From: an uncultured Alphaproteobacteria bacterium
GTDB taxonomy: Bacteria > Pseudomonadota > Alphaproteobacteria > HIMB59
DNA: 64,000 nt
NCBI GenBank assembly: GCA_902557145.1
Contig: CACDYZ010000005.1
Coordinates: 1-64,000 of the forward strand
Reading direction: 5' to 3'
Shown here in pieces: positions 8,549-18,170 of the stretch. The translations under genes were made by a program, and so were the position numbers. The notes beneath the pieces were generated by a model. The model ran no database searches and was not told the DNA's origin. It saw only the letters and a program-made list of their open reading frames with translations. The first letter of the stretch is position 1. Each line of letters starts with the position of its first letter.

Positions 8549-9883
8549 TTATTTAGTCTTTAAGTATGTTTGCATAGAGTCGTCCATTGCCTCTAACCAT
8601 GTGGTGTGGTGTGAAGGCCCAACTGTTCCAGTGACGGGTGAGGGAAAGGATTTATCTCTGTAAGTCAGAATATTTTCCTCCTTGTGATCCTCCCACTCAT
8701 AAAAATTTTTACGAATTAACTCAAAATCAATCTTGGGATAGTCAATAGATGAGCAAAGATCAACGCAGTAATCTGTTTGAAAATCTATCATCTGATGGGC
8801 ATCTTCTAATGCTTCCTCTTTACTAACCCAGTTTTTAATATCCTTTTCCATTTCATCATTGGAAGGAAGCGAAATTTTATTCATGATGATGTCTCTTACA
8901 TACCAAGCTTGAGCGTCAAACATATTAAAAGTATGAAATTGGTCCTGCATACCTAAATAAAACAAATTTGGATTATCTTGCCAAGCAACCCCTTTGTAAA
9001 GTTTAGGAGGGTATAATCTATTATGAGTTTTTAATTTTAATTCTTCAGATAAAAAAGGAAAGTGATGAAGGTAACCAGTACACAAAATTAGAGCATCCAT
9101 CTCTTGAACAGTCCCATCTTTAAATATTGCCTTATTGCCTTCAATCCTATCCATATAATGAACTTCCTTCATTCCCTCTGGCCAATGAAATCCCATAGGA
9201 TTATTTCTATAACCAATAGTTACAGACTTAGCTCCATATTTATGACACTGTAAGGCAACATCCTCTGCAGAATAACTACTACCTAAAACTACAACGTTTT
9301 TATTTCGAAACTCTTCTGCATCTCTGAAATCATGTGAGTGCATAATCCTTCCAGGAAAAGAACTCATGCCTTTATATTCAGGTATATAAGGAACTGAAAA
9401 GTGACCTGTTGCTACAACAACGTTATCAAAACTTTCAGTACTAATCTTATCTTCAACCTTATCCTTGTAAGAAACATTAAATGAATCTCCATCACTGGTA
9501 ACACTAGTGACAGTAGTATTAAACTTTACATTTTTTTTTAATTCTGATTTTTCTGCTCTACCAATTATATAATCTTTTAAAACTTCTCTAGGTGGGAAGG
9601 AGGGTATTGGCTTATTAAAATGCTCATCAAAAGAATAATCTGCAAACTCTAAGCACTCCTTTGGACCATTAGACCATAGATACCTGTACATACTATTAGG
9701 AATCGGATCACCAAACTCATCAGATCCTGTTCTCCAACTATAATTCCAAAGTCCACCCCAGTCAGACTGTTTATCAAATGCTACTACTTCCGGTATATCT
9801 TCACCTTTTTTTTTGGCTTGATATAAGGATCTAAGAAATGATAAACCACATGGACCGGTACCAATTAAAGCTACTTTTGTCAT
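8549..9883 (-). CDS. tmm: trimethylamine monooxygenase (Tmm)
   Basis: Flavin-containing monooxygenase oxidising trimethylamine to TMAO with NADPH and O2, 444 aa (usual Tmm length near 445). FAD motif GTGPCGLSFLRSL lies at 8-20. The FMO signature FPGRIMHSHDF (family FxGxxxHxxxF/Y) is near 185, with VVATGHF before it. NADPH motif VVLGSSYSAEDVA is near 205, and CTGYLHHFPFL near 280. The gene is divergent from mgdA across a 174-bp region that holds a palindrome shared with the IclR site family. It supplies TMAO to Tdm encoded just beside it. Confidence 0.93.
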   Translation of the reverse strand: MTKVALIGTGPCGLSFLRSLYQAKKKGEDIPEVVAFDKQSDWGGLWNYSWRTGSDEFGDPIPNSMYRYLWSNGPKECLEFADYSFDEHFNKPIPSFPPREVLKDYIIGRAEKSELKKNVKFNTTVTSVTSDGDSFNVSYKDKVEDKISTESFDNVVVATGHFSVPYIPEYKGMSSFPGRIMHSHDFRDAEEFRNKNVVVLGSSYSAEDVALQCHKYGAKSVTIGYRNNPMGFHWPEGMKEVHYMDRIEGNKAIFKDGTVQEMDALILCTGYLHHFPFLSEELKLKTHNRLYPPKLYKGVAWQDNPNLFYLGMQDQFHTFNMFDAQAWYVRDIIMNKISLPSNDEMEKDIKNWVSKEEALEDAHQMIDFQTDYCVDLCSSIDYPKIDFELIRKNFYEWEDHKEENILTYRDKSFPSPVTGTVGPSHHTTWLEAMDDSMQTYLKTK

Positions 9884-9982
9884 AATATTCTCCCCTGAAT
9901 AGCCAATATATTAAATATAATAAATAAATTTCCAATCCATTTTTTAGTCATTAAGGTAACAGAATAAAGGATAAATAAAATA

Positions 9983-10003
9983 TTGTTTCATATTATGGAA
10001 CGT
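9983..10003. promoter_or_regulatory. IclR-type palindrome in the tmm-mgdA divergent promoter region
   Basis: TTGTTTCA-TATTA-TGGAACGT matches 16 of 21 positions of the perfect sites beside the iclR gene. The left arm is identical and the right arm is degenerate. It is 55 bp upstream of mgdA and 100 bp upstream of tmm, so it could control either. The function is inferred from sequence similarity. Confidence 0.5.
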
Positions 10004-10057
10004 CATTATTGAAGCAATTAATTTATATATATATTTTCGAATAGGTAAATTTGAATC

Positions 10058-11314
10058 ATGCAAAAATATTCTGTCTTCAGCTTAGTTAAAAATGCTTTCA
10101 CTAACCACCAAGATTGGGAAGTAGCTTGGAAAGACCCCGAACCTAAAAAAGAGTATGATGTAATTATTATAGGTGGCGGTGGTCACGGTCTAGCAACTGC
10201 ATACTATCTCGCAAAAGAGCACGGCATAACTAATGTTGCTATTTTAGAGAAAGGCTGGATAGGTGGAGGTAATGTTGGAAGAAATACAACGATCCTTCGA
10301 TCGAATTACATGTTTGACTCGAATGCCCATTTTTATGAATTTGGAATGAAATTATGGGAAACACTTAGTCAAGAACTTAATTATAATGTCATGTATTCAC
10401 CAAGAGGAATTATTAATCTAGCTCACTCTGATGCACAAATGAATGCTTATGCAAGAAGAGGGAATTCAATGAGGCTTAATGGTATTGATGCAATTCTACT
10501 TGGTAGGGATGAAATTAAACAAATGATCCCATTTGCAGATTTTTCTGAAACTTGTCGTTTTCCAATACATGGTGGACTGATGCAACCTCGAGGGGGAACA
10601 GCAAGACACGATGCTGTTGCTTGGGGTTATGCAAGACAAGCGGACTCAATGGGTGTTGATATAATTCAAAATTGTGAAGTCACAGGCTTTGATGTTAATA
10701 ATGGAAAAATTGAAGGTGTTCAAACATCAAGAGGAAGTATTAAAACAAAAAAAGTTGGACTATGTGTTGCAGGTAGTACAACTCTTCTTGCTGACATGTT
10801 AAATATGAGATTACCAATCGAAGCTCATGTTTTACAAGCTTGTGTCTCTGAACCGGTAAAACCATTACTACATCAAGTTGTAACTTTTGGAGCAGGACAC
10901 TTTTATTGTAGTCAGTCTGATAAAGGTGAAATGGTTATGGGCGGCGACCTAGACGGTTATAATAGTTATGCCCAAAGAGGTAATATGCCTATGATTCAGC
11001 ATGTTCTCACAGGGGGATTAGCAGTATTCCCAAACTTTAGTAGACTGAAAATGCTTAGAACTTGGGGTGGAATTATGGATATGTCCATGGATGGCTCTCC
11101 TATAATAGATAAAACGCATATAGACGGTGTCTATCTAAATTGTGGCTGGTGCTACGGAGGGTTCAAAGCAACTCCTTGTTCAGGGTGGGTTTTTGCTCAC
11201 ACAATTGCTCAAGACAAGGTGCATGAATTAAATTCCGACTTTAATTTAGAACGTTTTCATACCGGTAAAATTATTGATGAAAAAGGTGTCGGCCCTAAGC
11301 CCTGGATCGGTTAA
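10058..11314 (+). CDS. mgdA: N-methylglutamate dehydrogenase subunit A (SoxB-like)
   Basis: Flavoprotein subunit of the four-subunit enzyme that oxidises N-methylglutamate to glutamate and methylene-THF. It is 418 aa and homologous to the beta subunit of tetrameric sarcosine oxidase. It has FAD motif IIIGGGGHGLATAYY (about 37-51), GGGNVGRNTTILRSNY and TARHDAVAWGYAR, where His184 corresponds to the His that carries covalent FMN in SoxB. The C-terminal NCGWCYGGFKATP is the typical catalytic-face loop. It is first in a seven-gene run, mgdABCD-mgsABC. The methylamine role rather than sarcosine oxidation is assigned from linkage to mgsABC, tmm, tdm and gmaS. Confidence 0.88.
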   Translation: MQKYSVFSLVKNAFTNHQDWEVAWKDPEPKKEYDVIIIGGGGHGLATAYYLAKEHGITNVAILEKGWIGGGNVGRNTTILRSNYMFDSNAHFYEFGMKLWETLSQELNYNVMYSPRGIINLAHSDAQMNAYARRGNSMRLNGIDAILLGRDEIKQMIPFADFSETCRFPIHGGLMQPRGGTARHDAVAWGYARQADSMGVDIIQNCEVTGFDVNNGKIEGVQTSRGSIKTKKVGLCVAGSTTLLADMLNMRLPIEAHVLQACVSEPVKPLLHQVVTFGAGHFYCSQSDKGEMVMGGDLDGYNSYAQRGNMPMIQHVLTGGLAVFPNFSRLKMLRTWGGIMDMSMDGSPIIDKTHIDGVYLNCGWCYGGFKATPCSGWVFAHTIAQDKVHELNSDFNLERFHTGKIIDEKGVGPKPWIG

Positions 11315-11317
11315 TTA

Positions 11318-11590
11318 ATGTTAGAAATAAAATGCCCCTATTGTGGCAAACGATCTCAAAATGAATTCTCTTATGGTGGTGACGCTACTGTCAAACGTCC
11401 TACGCTAGGGGAAGAAATCTCAACAGAAGATTGGGACAACTTTGTATATTTTAGAGACAACCCCAGAGGTAAACATACAGAACTATGGCATCATGTTTCA
11501 GGTTGTAGACAATGGTTCAAGGCTTCCAGAGACACTGCTACTCATGAAATCTTTGATACATGTAAAATGAACGAGGCTTTCAATGAGTAA
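11318..11590 (+). CDS. mgdB: N-methylglutamate dehydrogenase subunit B (SoxD-like)
   Basis: A 90-aa zinc subunit homologous to sarcosine oxidase delta. The four zinc ligands are all present at positions matching those I recall for the family: Cys6 and Cys9 (KCPYCGK), His59 and Cys63 (HHVSGCRQWF). It starts 3 bp after mgdA and its end overlaps mgdC by 8 bp, so it is translationally coupled into the complex. Confidence 0.88.
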   Translation: MLEIKCPYCGKRSQNEFSYGGDATVKRPTLGEEISTEDWDNFVYFRDNPRGKHTELWHHVSGCRQWFKASRDTATHEIFDTCKMNEAFNE

Positions 11591-14582
11591 TGCCTATAGA
11601 ACAAAAAATTCAACTGGCTTAATAAATAAAAATAAAAAAATTAATTTCTCTTTTAATGGCCACACTTATCATGGATACGAAGGAGACACTCTCGCATCTG
11701 CTTTAATATCAAATGGTATTCATTTAATTGGAAGAAGTTTTAAATATCACCGACCAAGAGGCTTTTTAGGAGTTGGAGTAGAAGAACCAAACGCAATGGT
11801 TCAACTACATGAAGGTAACAAGTCAGAACCCAATATTATGGCAACGGAAGTAGAACTTGTTGAAGGTCTTAAAGCAAAAAGTCAAAATTGTTGGCCGTCA
11901 GTTCAATTTGATATAGGCGAAGTTAATAATTTACTTAATCGTTTTTTCCCAGCAGGTTTTTATTACAAAACCTTCATGTGGCCAAAGAGCTTCTGGATGA
12001 AAATATATGAACCTTTTATAAGAAAAGCCGCAGGGATGGGAGTGGCTCCACTTCAACCTGATCCCGATAGATATGAACATAATTACGAACACTGTGATGT
12101 TCTTGTTGTTGGTTCTGGCCCCTCTGGTTTAGCCAGTGCATTAGCAGCTGCAAAAAACGGTGCTAGGGTTATTCTTGCTGAAGATAAAGCTAACTTCGGA
12201 GGATCACTTCTTACAGATGAAGTTACAATTGGAAATATGTCAGGTAAAGAATGGGCGAACGATACTGTAGCCCAATTAAAAAGTTTACCGAATGTAATAA
12301 TGAAAAAAAGATCTCAGGTTTTTGGATATTATGATCATAATATGACTGTAATGATCGAAAGGGTCAGCGATCACCAAGAAAACCCATCAAAATATACCCC
12401 AAGACAAAGATTACATTATATTAGAGCAGGTGAGGTAATTGTATCGACGGGCTCTATAGAAAGACCAATTTCTTTTGGTAATAATGACAGACCAGGGATT
12501 TTGTTAGCATCTGCGGCTAAGGAATATATGAAAGTTTACGAAACGTTGGTTGGTAAAAAACCTATTATTTTTACGAACAATGATACTGCTTATTCAACTG
12601 CCCTAGAATTTTTAAAAAACGACATTGTCCCAGTAATTTTAGATACTAGAAATAATTCCAACGGCGAGTTGGTTAAGGAAGTTAAACAAAAAGGGGTCAA
12701 TATTAGATTTAATTCTGGTATTGCTGACACAAAAGGTCATTTAAAAATTAAATCTGCAGTCATTGGTGAATTAGATAAAGACAAAGAAAACTTCACTAGC
12801 TTGGAGAGTATAGACTGTGATTGCATTTGTATGTCTGGTGGTTGGACTCCAACAGTTCATTTATCATCTCAAGCTGGCAATAAATTAAAATTTAATGAAG
12901 AAATAGATGCTTTTGTTCCTGACAAAAAAAGACAAAGAGAAAGTGCAGTGGGAGCAGCTAATGGATCATTTACACTAAACCAATCTTTAGCTGAAGGTTT
13001 TCAAGTTGGATTTGATCTATCAAATAAGTTTACAGATAATAATATTGAAACTAACACACCAAATTCAAAAGAACCAAAATACGAAAAACATGAAAGATTA
13101 TGGTGTATGCCTTTACCACAGGGTAAAAAACCAAAACGTTTCATCGATTTTCAAAATGATGTTGCTGTGTCCGATGTTGAATTAGCTATCAGAGAGGGCT
13201 TTAGATCTATTGAACACGTCAAAAGATATACAACTTTAGGAATGGCTGGAGATCAAGGTAAAACCAGTAATCTAAACGGTCTTCAGTATGTCTCAAATAT
13301 TGAAAAGAAAATTGTCCCTGAGGTTGGTCATACAACATTTCGACCACCTTATACTCCTGTAACTATTGGAGCAATTGTAGGTAGAGAAGTTGGCAACCAT
13401 TACTTACCGACTAGGAAATCTCCAATTCATAATTGGCATGAAGAAAATAATGCTGTTTTTGTTGCAGCAGGGTTATGGCAAAGACCTAGATATTATCCTA
13501 AAGAGTCAGAGAACATGAATGATGCAGTTAATAGGGAAGCTGCAAACGTAAGAAAAAATGTTGGAATATGTGATGTAACAACGCTTGGAAAAATAGATAT
13601 TAAAGGCCCAGATGCTCCTGAGTTTTTAAACAGAGTTTACACAAATGCTTGGTTAAAATTACCTGTAGGTAAAGCTAGATACGGTGTGATGCTTAGAGAA
13701 GATGGCATGGTTTTTGATGATGGGACTACTTCAAGACTATCAGAAAATCATTTTCATATGACGACTACCACAGCACAAGCAGCGAATGTTCTCTCTCACT
13801 TAGAATATTATCTCCAAGTGGTCTGGCCGGAATTAGATGTTAATGTTTTATCAACAACTGAGCAGTGGTCAGGTATTGCTGTTGCGGGACCAAAGTCCAG
13901 AGAACTTTTATCAAAATTATTTCCCAATATAGATTTATCTAATGAAGGATTGCCGTTTATGGGATTAGTTGACACCAACATTGATGGTATTTTTGCTAGA
14001 ATTTATCGAATATCTTTCTCCGGAGAGTTAGCTTATGAAGTAAACGTTGAGTCTAATTTTGGTCTTCATATGTGGAAGAAGATTATGGATGAGGGTAAAG
14101 CTTTTAATATAGAGCCTTATGGTACAGAAGCATTGTCCACACTTAGAATTGAAATGGGTCACGTTGCTGGTGCTGAGTTAGATGGAAGAGCAGTTCCTTT
14201 TGACGTGGGTTTAAATGGAATGGTAAGTAAGAAAAAAGATTTCATTGGTAAAAGATCTCTATCTAAAGAAGCGTTCACATCAGAAGACAGACAAACTATT
14301 GTTGGATTAGTTCCACTTGATAAAAGAACTAAAATTCCTGAAGGTTCTCATATTGTTGAGAATGATAAAGTAGCATCTCCTGTACCAAAACTAGGTCATG
14401 TATCTTCATCTTGTTGGAGTGTGGAATATAATAACCCATTTTCTATAGCAATAATAAAAGATGGAAAAAATAAAATAGGAAAAAATCTTTTTGCTGTATC
14501 CCCTTTAAAAGATATTTCAATTCCAGTTGAGGTTGTTTCTTCTCATTACGTTGATCCAGATGGCGAGAGAGTTAGATCTTAA
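11583..14582 (+). CDS. mgdC: N-methylglutamate dehydrogenase subunit C (SoxA-like)
   Basis: Largest subunit, 999 aa, homologous to sarcosine oxidase alpha. The N-terminal part (FSFNGHTYHGYEGDTLASAL) is the ferredoxin-fold segment. Then comes an NAD-binding Rossmann motif, VVGSGPSGLASALAAAKNGA, near residue 175. From about 615 a GcvT-type folate domain runs to the end (RKNVGICDVTTLGKIDIKGPDA, then SFSGELAYEVNV and PYGTEALSTLRIEMGH). The folate domain receives the C1 unit released in a channel from MgdA. The length matches the family (about 965-1000). Confidence 0.88.
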   Translation: MSNAYRTKNSTGLINKNKKINFSFNGHTYHGYEGDTLASALISNGIHLIGRSFKYHRPRGFLGVGVEEPNAMVQLHEGNKSEPNIMATEVELVEGLKAKSQNCWPSVQFDIGEVNNLLNRFFPAGFYYKTFMWPKSFWMKIYEPFIRKAAGMGVAPLQPDPDRYEHNYEHCDVLVVGSGPSGLASALAAAKNGARVILAEDKANFGGSLLTDEVTIGNMSGKEWANDTVAQLKSLPNVIMKKRSQVFGYYDHNMTVMIERVSDHQENPSKYTPRQRLHYIRAGEVIVSTGSIERPISFGNNDRPGILLASAAKEYMKVYETLVGKKPIIFTNNDTAYSTALEFLKNDIVPVILDTRNNSNGELVKEVKQKGVNIRFNSGIADTKGHLKIKSAVIGELDKDKENFTSLESIDCDCICMSGGWTPTVHLSSQAGNKLKFNEEIDAFVPDKKRQRESAVGAANGSFTLNQSLAEGFQVGFDLSNKFTDNNIETNTPNSKEPKYEKHERLWCMPLPQGKKPKRFIDFQNDVAVSDVELAIREGFRSIEHVKRYTTLGMAGDQGKTSNLNGLQYVSNIEKKIVPEVGHTTFRPPYTPVTIGAIVGREVGNHYLPTRKSPIHNWHEENNAVFVAAGLWQRPRYYPKESENMNDAVNREAANVRKNVGICDVTTLGKIDIKGPDAPEFLNRVYTNAWLKLPVGKARYGVMLREDGMVFDDGTTSRLSENHFHMTTTTAQAANVLSHLEYYLQVVWPELDVNVLSTTEQWSGIAVAGPKSRELLSKLFPNIDLSNEGLPFMGLVDTNIDGIFARIYRISFSGELAYEVNVESNFGLHMWKKIMDEGKAFNIEPYGTEALSTLRIEMGHVAGAELDGRAVPFDVGLNGMVSKKKDFIGKRSLSKEAFTSEDRQTIVGLVPLDKRTKIPEGSHIVENDKVASPVPKLGHVSSSCWSVEYNNPFSIAIIKDGKNKIGKNLFAVSPLKDISIPVEVVSSHYVDPDGERVRS

Positions 14583-14583
14583 T

Positions 14584-15180
14584 ATGCTTGTTATGGAGAA
14601 TATTTCACCACTTCACTTTGATCATAAACTTGGTTTTTATGGGGACTATGAAAATAAAGAGGACATACTTAAATTAACTGAAGTAAAAGAATTATCTATT
14701 TTTCAAATTGCTAAATTTAAAAAAAGTAGCGTTGATATAAATCAAATAACTTTTAATAATTTAAAATTACCAACTAAAAGTCTAACAGTTACTTCAGATA
14801 ATATTGTTAGGATTTTATGGGTAGGTCCTGATACATGGTTGATTATATCTAAAGATAAAAAACTCATTGAGGATATTCATAGTATTTTTAATGAAAATGA
14901 TTTTGCTGTTACTGACATCTCTCAATCAAGAGCAGTCATTGAAATCAGTGGCTCAAAGTCAAAGGACGTATTAAAAAAAGGTTCACCGTTAAACTTTAAC
15001 GACGATATGTTTAAACCGAATAATTGTGCTAACACAACTTATAATGGAATTAATATTATTATTGATTTTATTAGTGAAGAACCAGACTGCTTTAATCTTT
15101 TTGCCCTCAGAAGTTTTGGAGGCTCTTTTTATCATAGTATAACTGACTCATGTTTAGAGTATGGTTATGAAGCCATATAA
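14584..15180 (+). CDS. mgdD: N-methylglutamate dehydrogenase subunit D (SoxG-like)
   Basis: A 198-aa gamma-type subunit of the heterotetramer. It has the weak GcvT-like fold of SoxG, with RILWVGPDTWLIIS and FAVTDISQSRAVIEISGSKSKDVLKKGSPLNF, split here by dissimilar linker. The frame is open from 14527 inside mgdC, but ATG 14584 (or 14593) directly after the mgdC stop is the natural start and gives the usual SoxG length. It is the least conserved subunit and is recognised mainly by position and these two segments. Confidence 0.8.
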   Translation: MLVMENISPLHFDHKLGFYGDYENKEDILKLTEVKELSIFQIAKFKKSSVDINQITFNNLKLPTKSLTVTSDNIVRILWVGPDTWLIISKDKKLIEDIHSIFNENDFAVTDISQSRAVIEISGSKSKDVLKKGSPLNFNDDMFKPNNCANTTYNGINIIIDFISEEPDCFNLFALRSFGGSFYHSITDSCLEYGYEAI

Positions 15181-15185
15181 CAAAG

Positions 15186-16067
15186 ATGTGTGGAATAGTC
15201 GGTCTTTACCTAAAGAATAAAAAATACAATAAAGATCTTGGTAAATTTTTAACCGGAATGATGAATAATATGTCTACTCGAGGACCTGACAGCGCAGGTT
15301 TTGCAATCTATTCAACTGAAAGAAAAAAGAAATACAAATATTCTATTTGCTATAACAAAAACAATATCAAAGAAATTAAAAAAAAACTTAGTAAAGAAAT
15401 TAAAGATGCAAAAATAAAAATAATATCTGATCATTTTGTCTTAGAGACATCATTAAAACCTGTAAAAGTAATAAGTATTATCAAGGGTTATAATAATTTA
15501 AATTTAGTTGGCTATGGAAGTTCAATAGAAATATTTAAACAGGTTGGAAATCCAAGAGATGTTGTAAATAATTTTTCACTTAAAAATTTTTCTGGTACTC
15601 ATGCTATTGGGCATACAAGAATGGCTACAGAAAGTGCAATTACAACAGATGGATCACATCCTTATTCAACAGGAGAGGATGAGTGCCTAGTTCACAACGG
15701 CTCACTGTCAAATCATAACAATTTAAGAAGAACACTAAAAAAAAAGGGAATAGAAATTAAATCTCAAAACGACACAGAGGTAGCTGCTGGTTACATTTCA
15801 AATGGTTTATCAAATAAGAAATCTTTAAAAGAGACATTAATTGATGGATTAAAAGACTTAGATGGTTTTTATACTTTTATTTCTGGTACCAAAAATGGTT
15901 TAGCAATAGTAAGAGATGAAATTGCTTGTAAGCCTGCTGTTGTGGCAGAAACAAAGGATTACGTTGCTATAGCTTCAGAGTTTCAAGCAATGGCTCATTT
16001 ACCTAATGTTAACAAAGCAAAAATTTTTGAACCTGAACCTGGTTTAGTATACAGCTGGGGAAAATGA
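15186..16067 (+). CDS. mgsA: N-methylglutamate synthase subunit A, class-II glutamine amidotransferase domain
   Basis: A 293-aa Ntn-type amidotransferase subunit. Met-Cys-Gly-Ile at the start gives the catalytic N-terminal Cys after Met removal. RGPDSAGF, GIGHTRMATES-like AIGHTRMATES and LVHNGSLSNH are the glutamine-site loops. Homologous to GlxB and the glutaminase domain of glutamate synthase. It is 6 bp after mgdD and overlaps mgsB (ATGA). With B and C it transfers methylamine, or the methylamide of gamma-glutamylmethylamide, to make N-methylglutamate. A paralogue lies at 21948. Confidence 0.82.
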   Translation: MCGIVGLYLKNKKYNKDLGKFLTGMMNNMSTRGPDSAGFAIYSTERKKKYKYSICYNKNNIKEIKKKLSKEIKDAKIKIISDHFVLETSLKPVKVISIIKGYNNLNLVGYGSSIEIFKQVGNPRDVVNNFSLKNFSGTHAIGHTRMATESAITTDGSHPYSTGEDECLVHNGSLSNHNNLRRTLKKKGIEIKSQNDTEVAAGYISNGLSNKKSLKETLIDGLKDLDGFYTFISGTKNGLAIVRDEIACKPAVVAETKDYVAIASEFQAMAHLPNVNKAKIFEPEPGLVYSWGK

Positions 16068-16750
16068 TTAAATTAAATCTTAAAAAAGACTCTTTGAGAA
16101 AAGTTAACGAGTTACTTCAAAATCTTGACCAAAAATCAAATGATAGAAGTTTCAAAATAATCAATCCAGATGGTAATCATGCTATTTGTGCGGGTTTAAA
16201 AGATGAAATGGATGTAACCATTGAAGGTCATGTTGGTTATTACTGTGCAGGGATGAACATGAAAGCCGATGTGACAGTTAATGGTAATGTAGGAACAGGC
16301 GTAGCTGAGAATATGATGTCAGGATCTGTTCACGTAAAAGGTAATGCTTCTCAGTCGGCTGGTGCTACTGCCCATGGTGGAACATTAATTGTTGATGGAG
16401 ATACAAGTTCTCGTTGTGGAATTTCTATGAAGGGTATAGATATTATTGTAAAAGGCTCAGTTGGTCATATGTCTGCATTTATGGCACAGTCAGGGAACTT
16501 AGTAATTTGTGGAGATGCTGGTGATGCGTTAGGAGATAGTATTTATGAAGCAAAAATTTTTATTAAAGGTGAACCTAAATCCTTAGGAGCTGATTGTGAA
16601 AAAAAAAATATGAATAAAAAAGATCAAGACCTTCTAAAATCTCTTTTGAAAAAAGCAAGTATTGATGAAAATCAATTAACACATTTTAAAATGTATGGCT
16701 CAGCAAGAAAGCTTTATAATTTTAATATAGATAATGTATCGGAGTATTAA
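16064..16750 (+). CDS. mgsB: N-methylglutamate synthase subunit B (GlxC-like beta-helix)
   Basis: A 228-aa homologue of the C-terminal GXGXG beta-helix domain of glutamate synthase. Repeating turns are visible: GHVGYYCAGMNMKADVTVNGNVGTGVAENMMSG (split over about 55-87), HVKGNASQSAGATAHGG and VICGDAGDALGDSIYEA. It is structural and positions the amidotransferase against the FMN domain. It is 50 aa shorter than the paralogue at 22877, mainly at the N-terminus. It overlaps both neighbours by 1-4 bases. Confidence 0.8.
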   Translation: MIKLNLKKDSLRKVNELLQNLDQKSNDRSFKIINPDGNHAICAGLKDEMDVTIEGHVGYYCAGMNMKADVTVNGNVGTGVAENMMSGSVHVKGNASQSAGATAHGGTLIVDGDTSSRCGISMKGIDIIVKGSVGHMSAFMAQSGNLVICGDAGDALGDSIYEAKIFIKGEPKSLGADCEKKNMNKKDQDLLKSLLKKASIDENQLTHFKMYGSARKLYNFNIDNVSEY

Positions 16751-18072
16751 TGTCTGAAAAATTTAAAACCGTTCCCAGAAAATCATGGACCTTTGATGAT
16801 TACACGAACTCAGAAATAAGAAGAGCAGCAGAAACTGGAATTTATGACATACGAGGAGGTGGTTCCAAAAAAAGACTACCTCATTTTGATGATTTATTAT
16901 TTTTAGGAGCGTCTATGTCTAGATACCCACTCGAGGGTTATAGAGAGAAATGTTCAACAAACGTTACTCTAGGGACTAGACATGCAAAAAAACCATTAGA
17001 GCTTGATATACCTATAACGATCGCAGGTATGAGCTTTGGAGCTTTATCTGGTCCTGCAAAAGAAGCACTTGGTAGAGGCGCTAGTATTTCAGGTACCTCA
17101 ACTACGACAGGTGATGGGGGGATGACCCCAGAAGAAAGAGGACAATCTAAACATTTAGTCTACCAATTACTTCCATCAAGATATGGAATGAACCCAGAAG
17201 ATTTAAGAAAAGCAGATGCTATAGAGGTAGTGATTGGACAAGGTGCAAAACCTGGTGGTGGAGGAATGTTACTTGGTCAAAAAATTAGTGATCGGGTTGC
17301 TGAAATGCGTACCCTTCCAAAGGGAATTGATCAAAGATCCGCATGCCGTCACCCAGATTGGACAGGCCCTGATGATTTAGAAATTAAAATTCTTGAGATA
17401 AGAGAAATTACTGGTTGGAAGGTTCCTATTTTTGTTAAACTTGCAGGAGCTAGACCATACTATGATACAGCTCTTGCTGTAAAAGCTGGAGCAGATGTTG
17501 TTGTTCTAGATGGAATGCAGGGTGGAACTGCTGCAACACAAGAAGTTTTCATTGAAAATGTTGGTCAACCCACTTTAGCATGTATTAGGCCTGCTGTTGA
17601 TGCACTTTTAGATTTAGATATGCATAGAAAAGTTCAGTTAATAGTATCAGGTGGCATTAGAAATGGCGCAGATGTTGCGAAGGCTATGGCCCTAGGCGCT
17701 GATGCTGTTTCAATTGGTTCATCTGCTTTAATAGCACTTGGAGATAATGATCCAAAATGGGAGAGTGACTACAAAAAATTAGGTACAACTGCTGGTGCTT
17801 ATGATGACTGGCACGAAGGAAAAGACCCTTCTGGAATTAATACCCAAGATCCTAAATTAATGAAAAGATTAGACCCTGTTAAAGCGGGTAAACGTCTATC
17901 AAATTATTTGAAGGTAATGACACTAGAAGCCCAAACAATTGCAAGAGCTTGTGGTAAAAACAGCTTACATAATTTAGAACCAGAAGACTTGTGTGCTCTA
18001 ACTGTTGAGGCTGCCGCAATGGCTAGAGTGCCATTAGCTGGTACCGGATGGATCCCGGGATCAAAGTTTTAA
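16750..18072 (+). CDS. mgsC: N-methylglutamate synthase subunit C, FMN glutamate-synthase-like domain lacking Fe-S cysteines
   Basis: A 440-aa FMN barrel of the GltB/GlxD type: IAGMSFGALSGPAKEALGRGA, TTTGDGGMTPEER, GMLLGQKISDRVAEMR and VSGGIRNGADVAKAMALGADAVSIGS. At the place where glutamate synthases and the paralogue at 23713 carry a cysteine triad, this copy reads AYDDWHEGKDPSG. The triad positions are Tyr351, Trp354 and Asp359, so no [3Fe-4S] cluster can form there. The reaction amine + glutamate to N-methylglutamate + ammonia is redox-neutral overall, which fits loss of the cluster. It is the last gene of the mgd-mgs operon. Confidence 0.83.
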   Translation: MSEKFKTVPRKSWTFDDYTNSEIRRAAETGIYDIRGGGSKKRLPHFDDLLFLGASMSRYPLEGYREKCSTNVTLGTRHAKKPLELDIPITIAGMSFGALSGPAKEALGRGASISGTSTTTGDGGMTPEERGQSKHLVYQLLPSRYGMNPEDLRKADAIEVVIGQGAKPGGGGMLLGQKISDRVAEMRTLPKGIDQRSACRHPDWTGPDDLEIKILEIREITGWKVPIFVKLAGARPYYDTALAVKAGADVVVLDGMQGGTAATQEVFIENVGQPTLACIRPAVDALLDLDMHRKVQLIVSGGIRNGADVAKAMALGADAVSIGSSALIALGDNDPKWESDYKKLGTTAGAYDDWHEGKDPSGINTQDPKLMKRLDPVKAGKRLSNYLKVMTLEAQTIARACGKNSLHNLEPEDLCALTVEAAAMARVPLAGTGWIPGSKF

Positions 18073-18170
18073 ATAATTTACTTATTTCTAAAAATGCACA
18101 ATATGCAGATTTTATATACATAGCCATAGAAAAAATAACTACCAAATAGAAAAAATTATGTTGTGATAAT

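Noticed and set aside
10058-15180. Annotation as sarcosine oxidase soxBDAG
   Set aside because: Homology fits both. Direct linkage to mgsABC, tmm, tdm and gmaS makes N-methylglutamate dehydrogenase the better call; sarcosine oxidation is kept only as an alternative.
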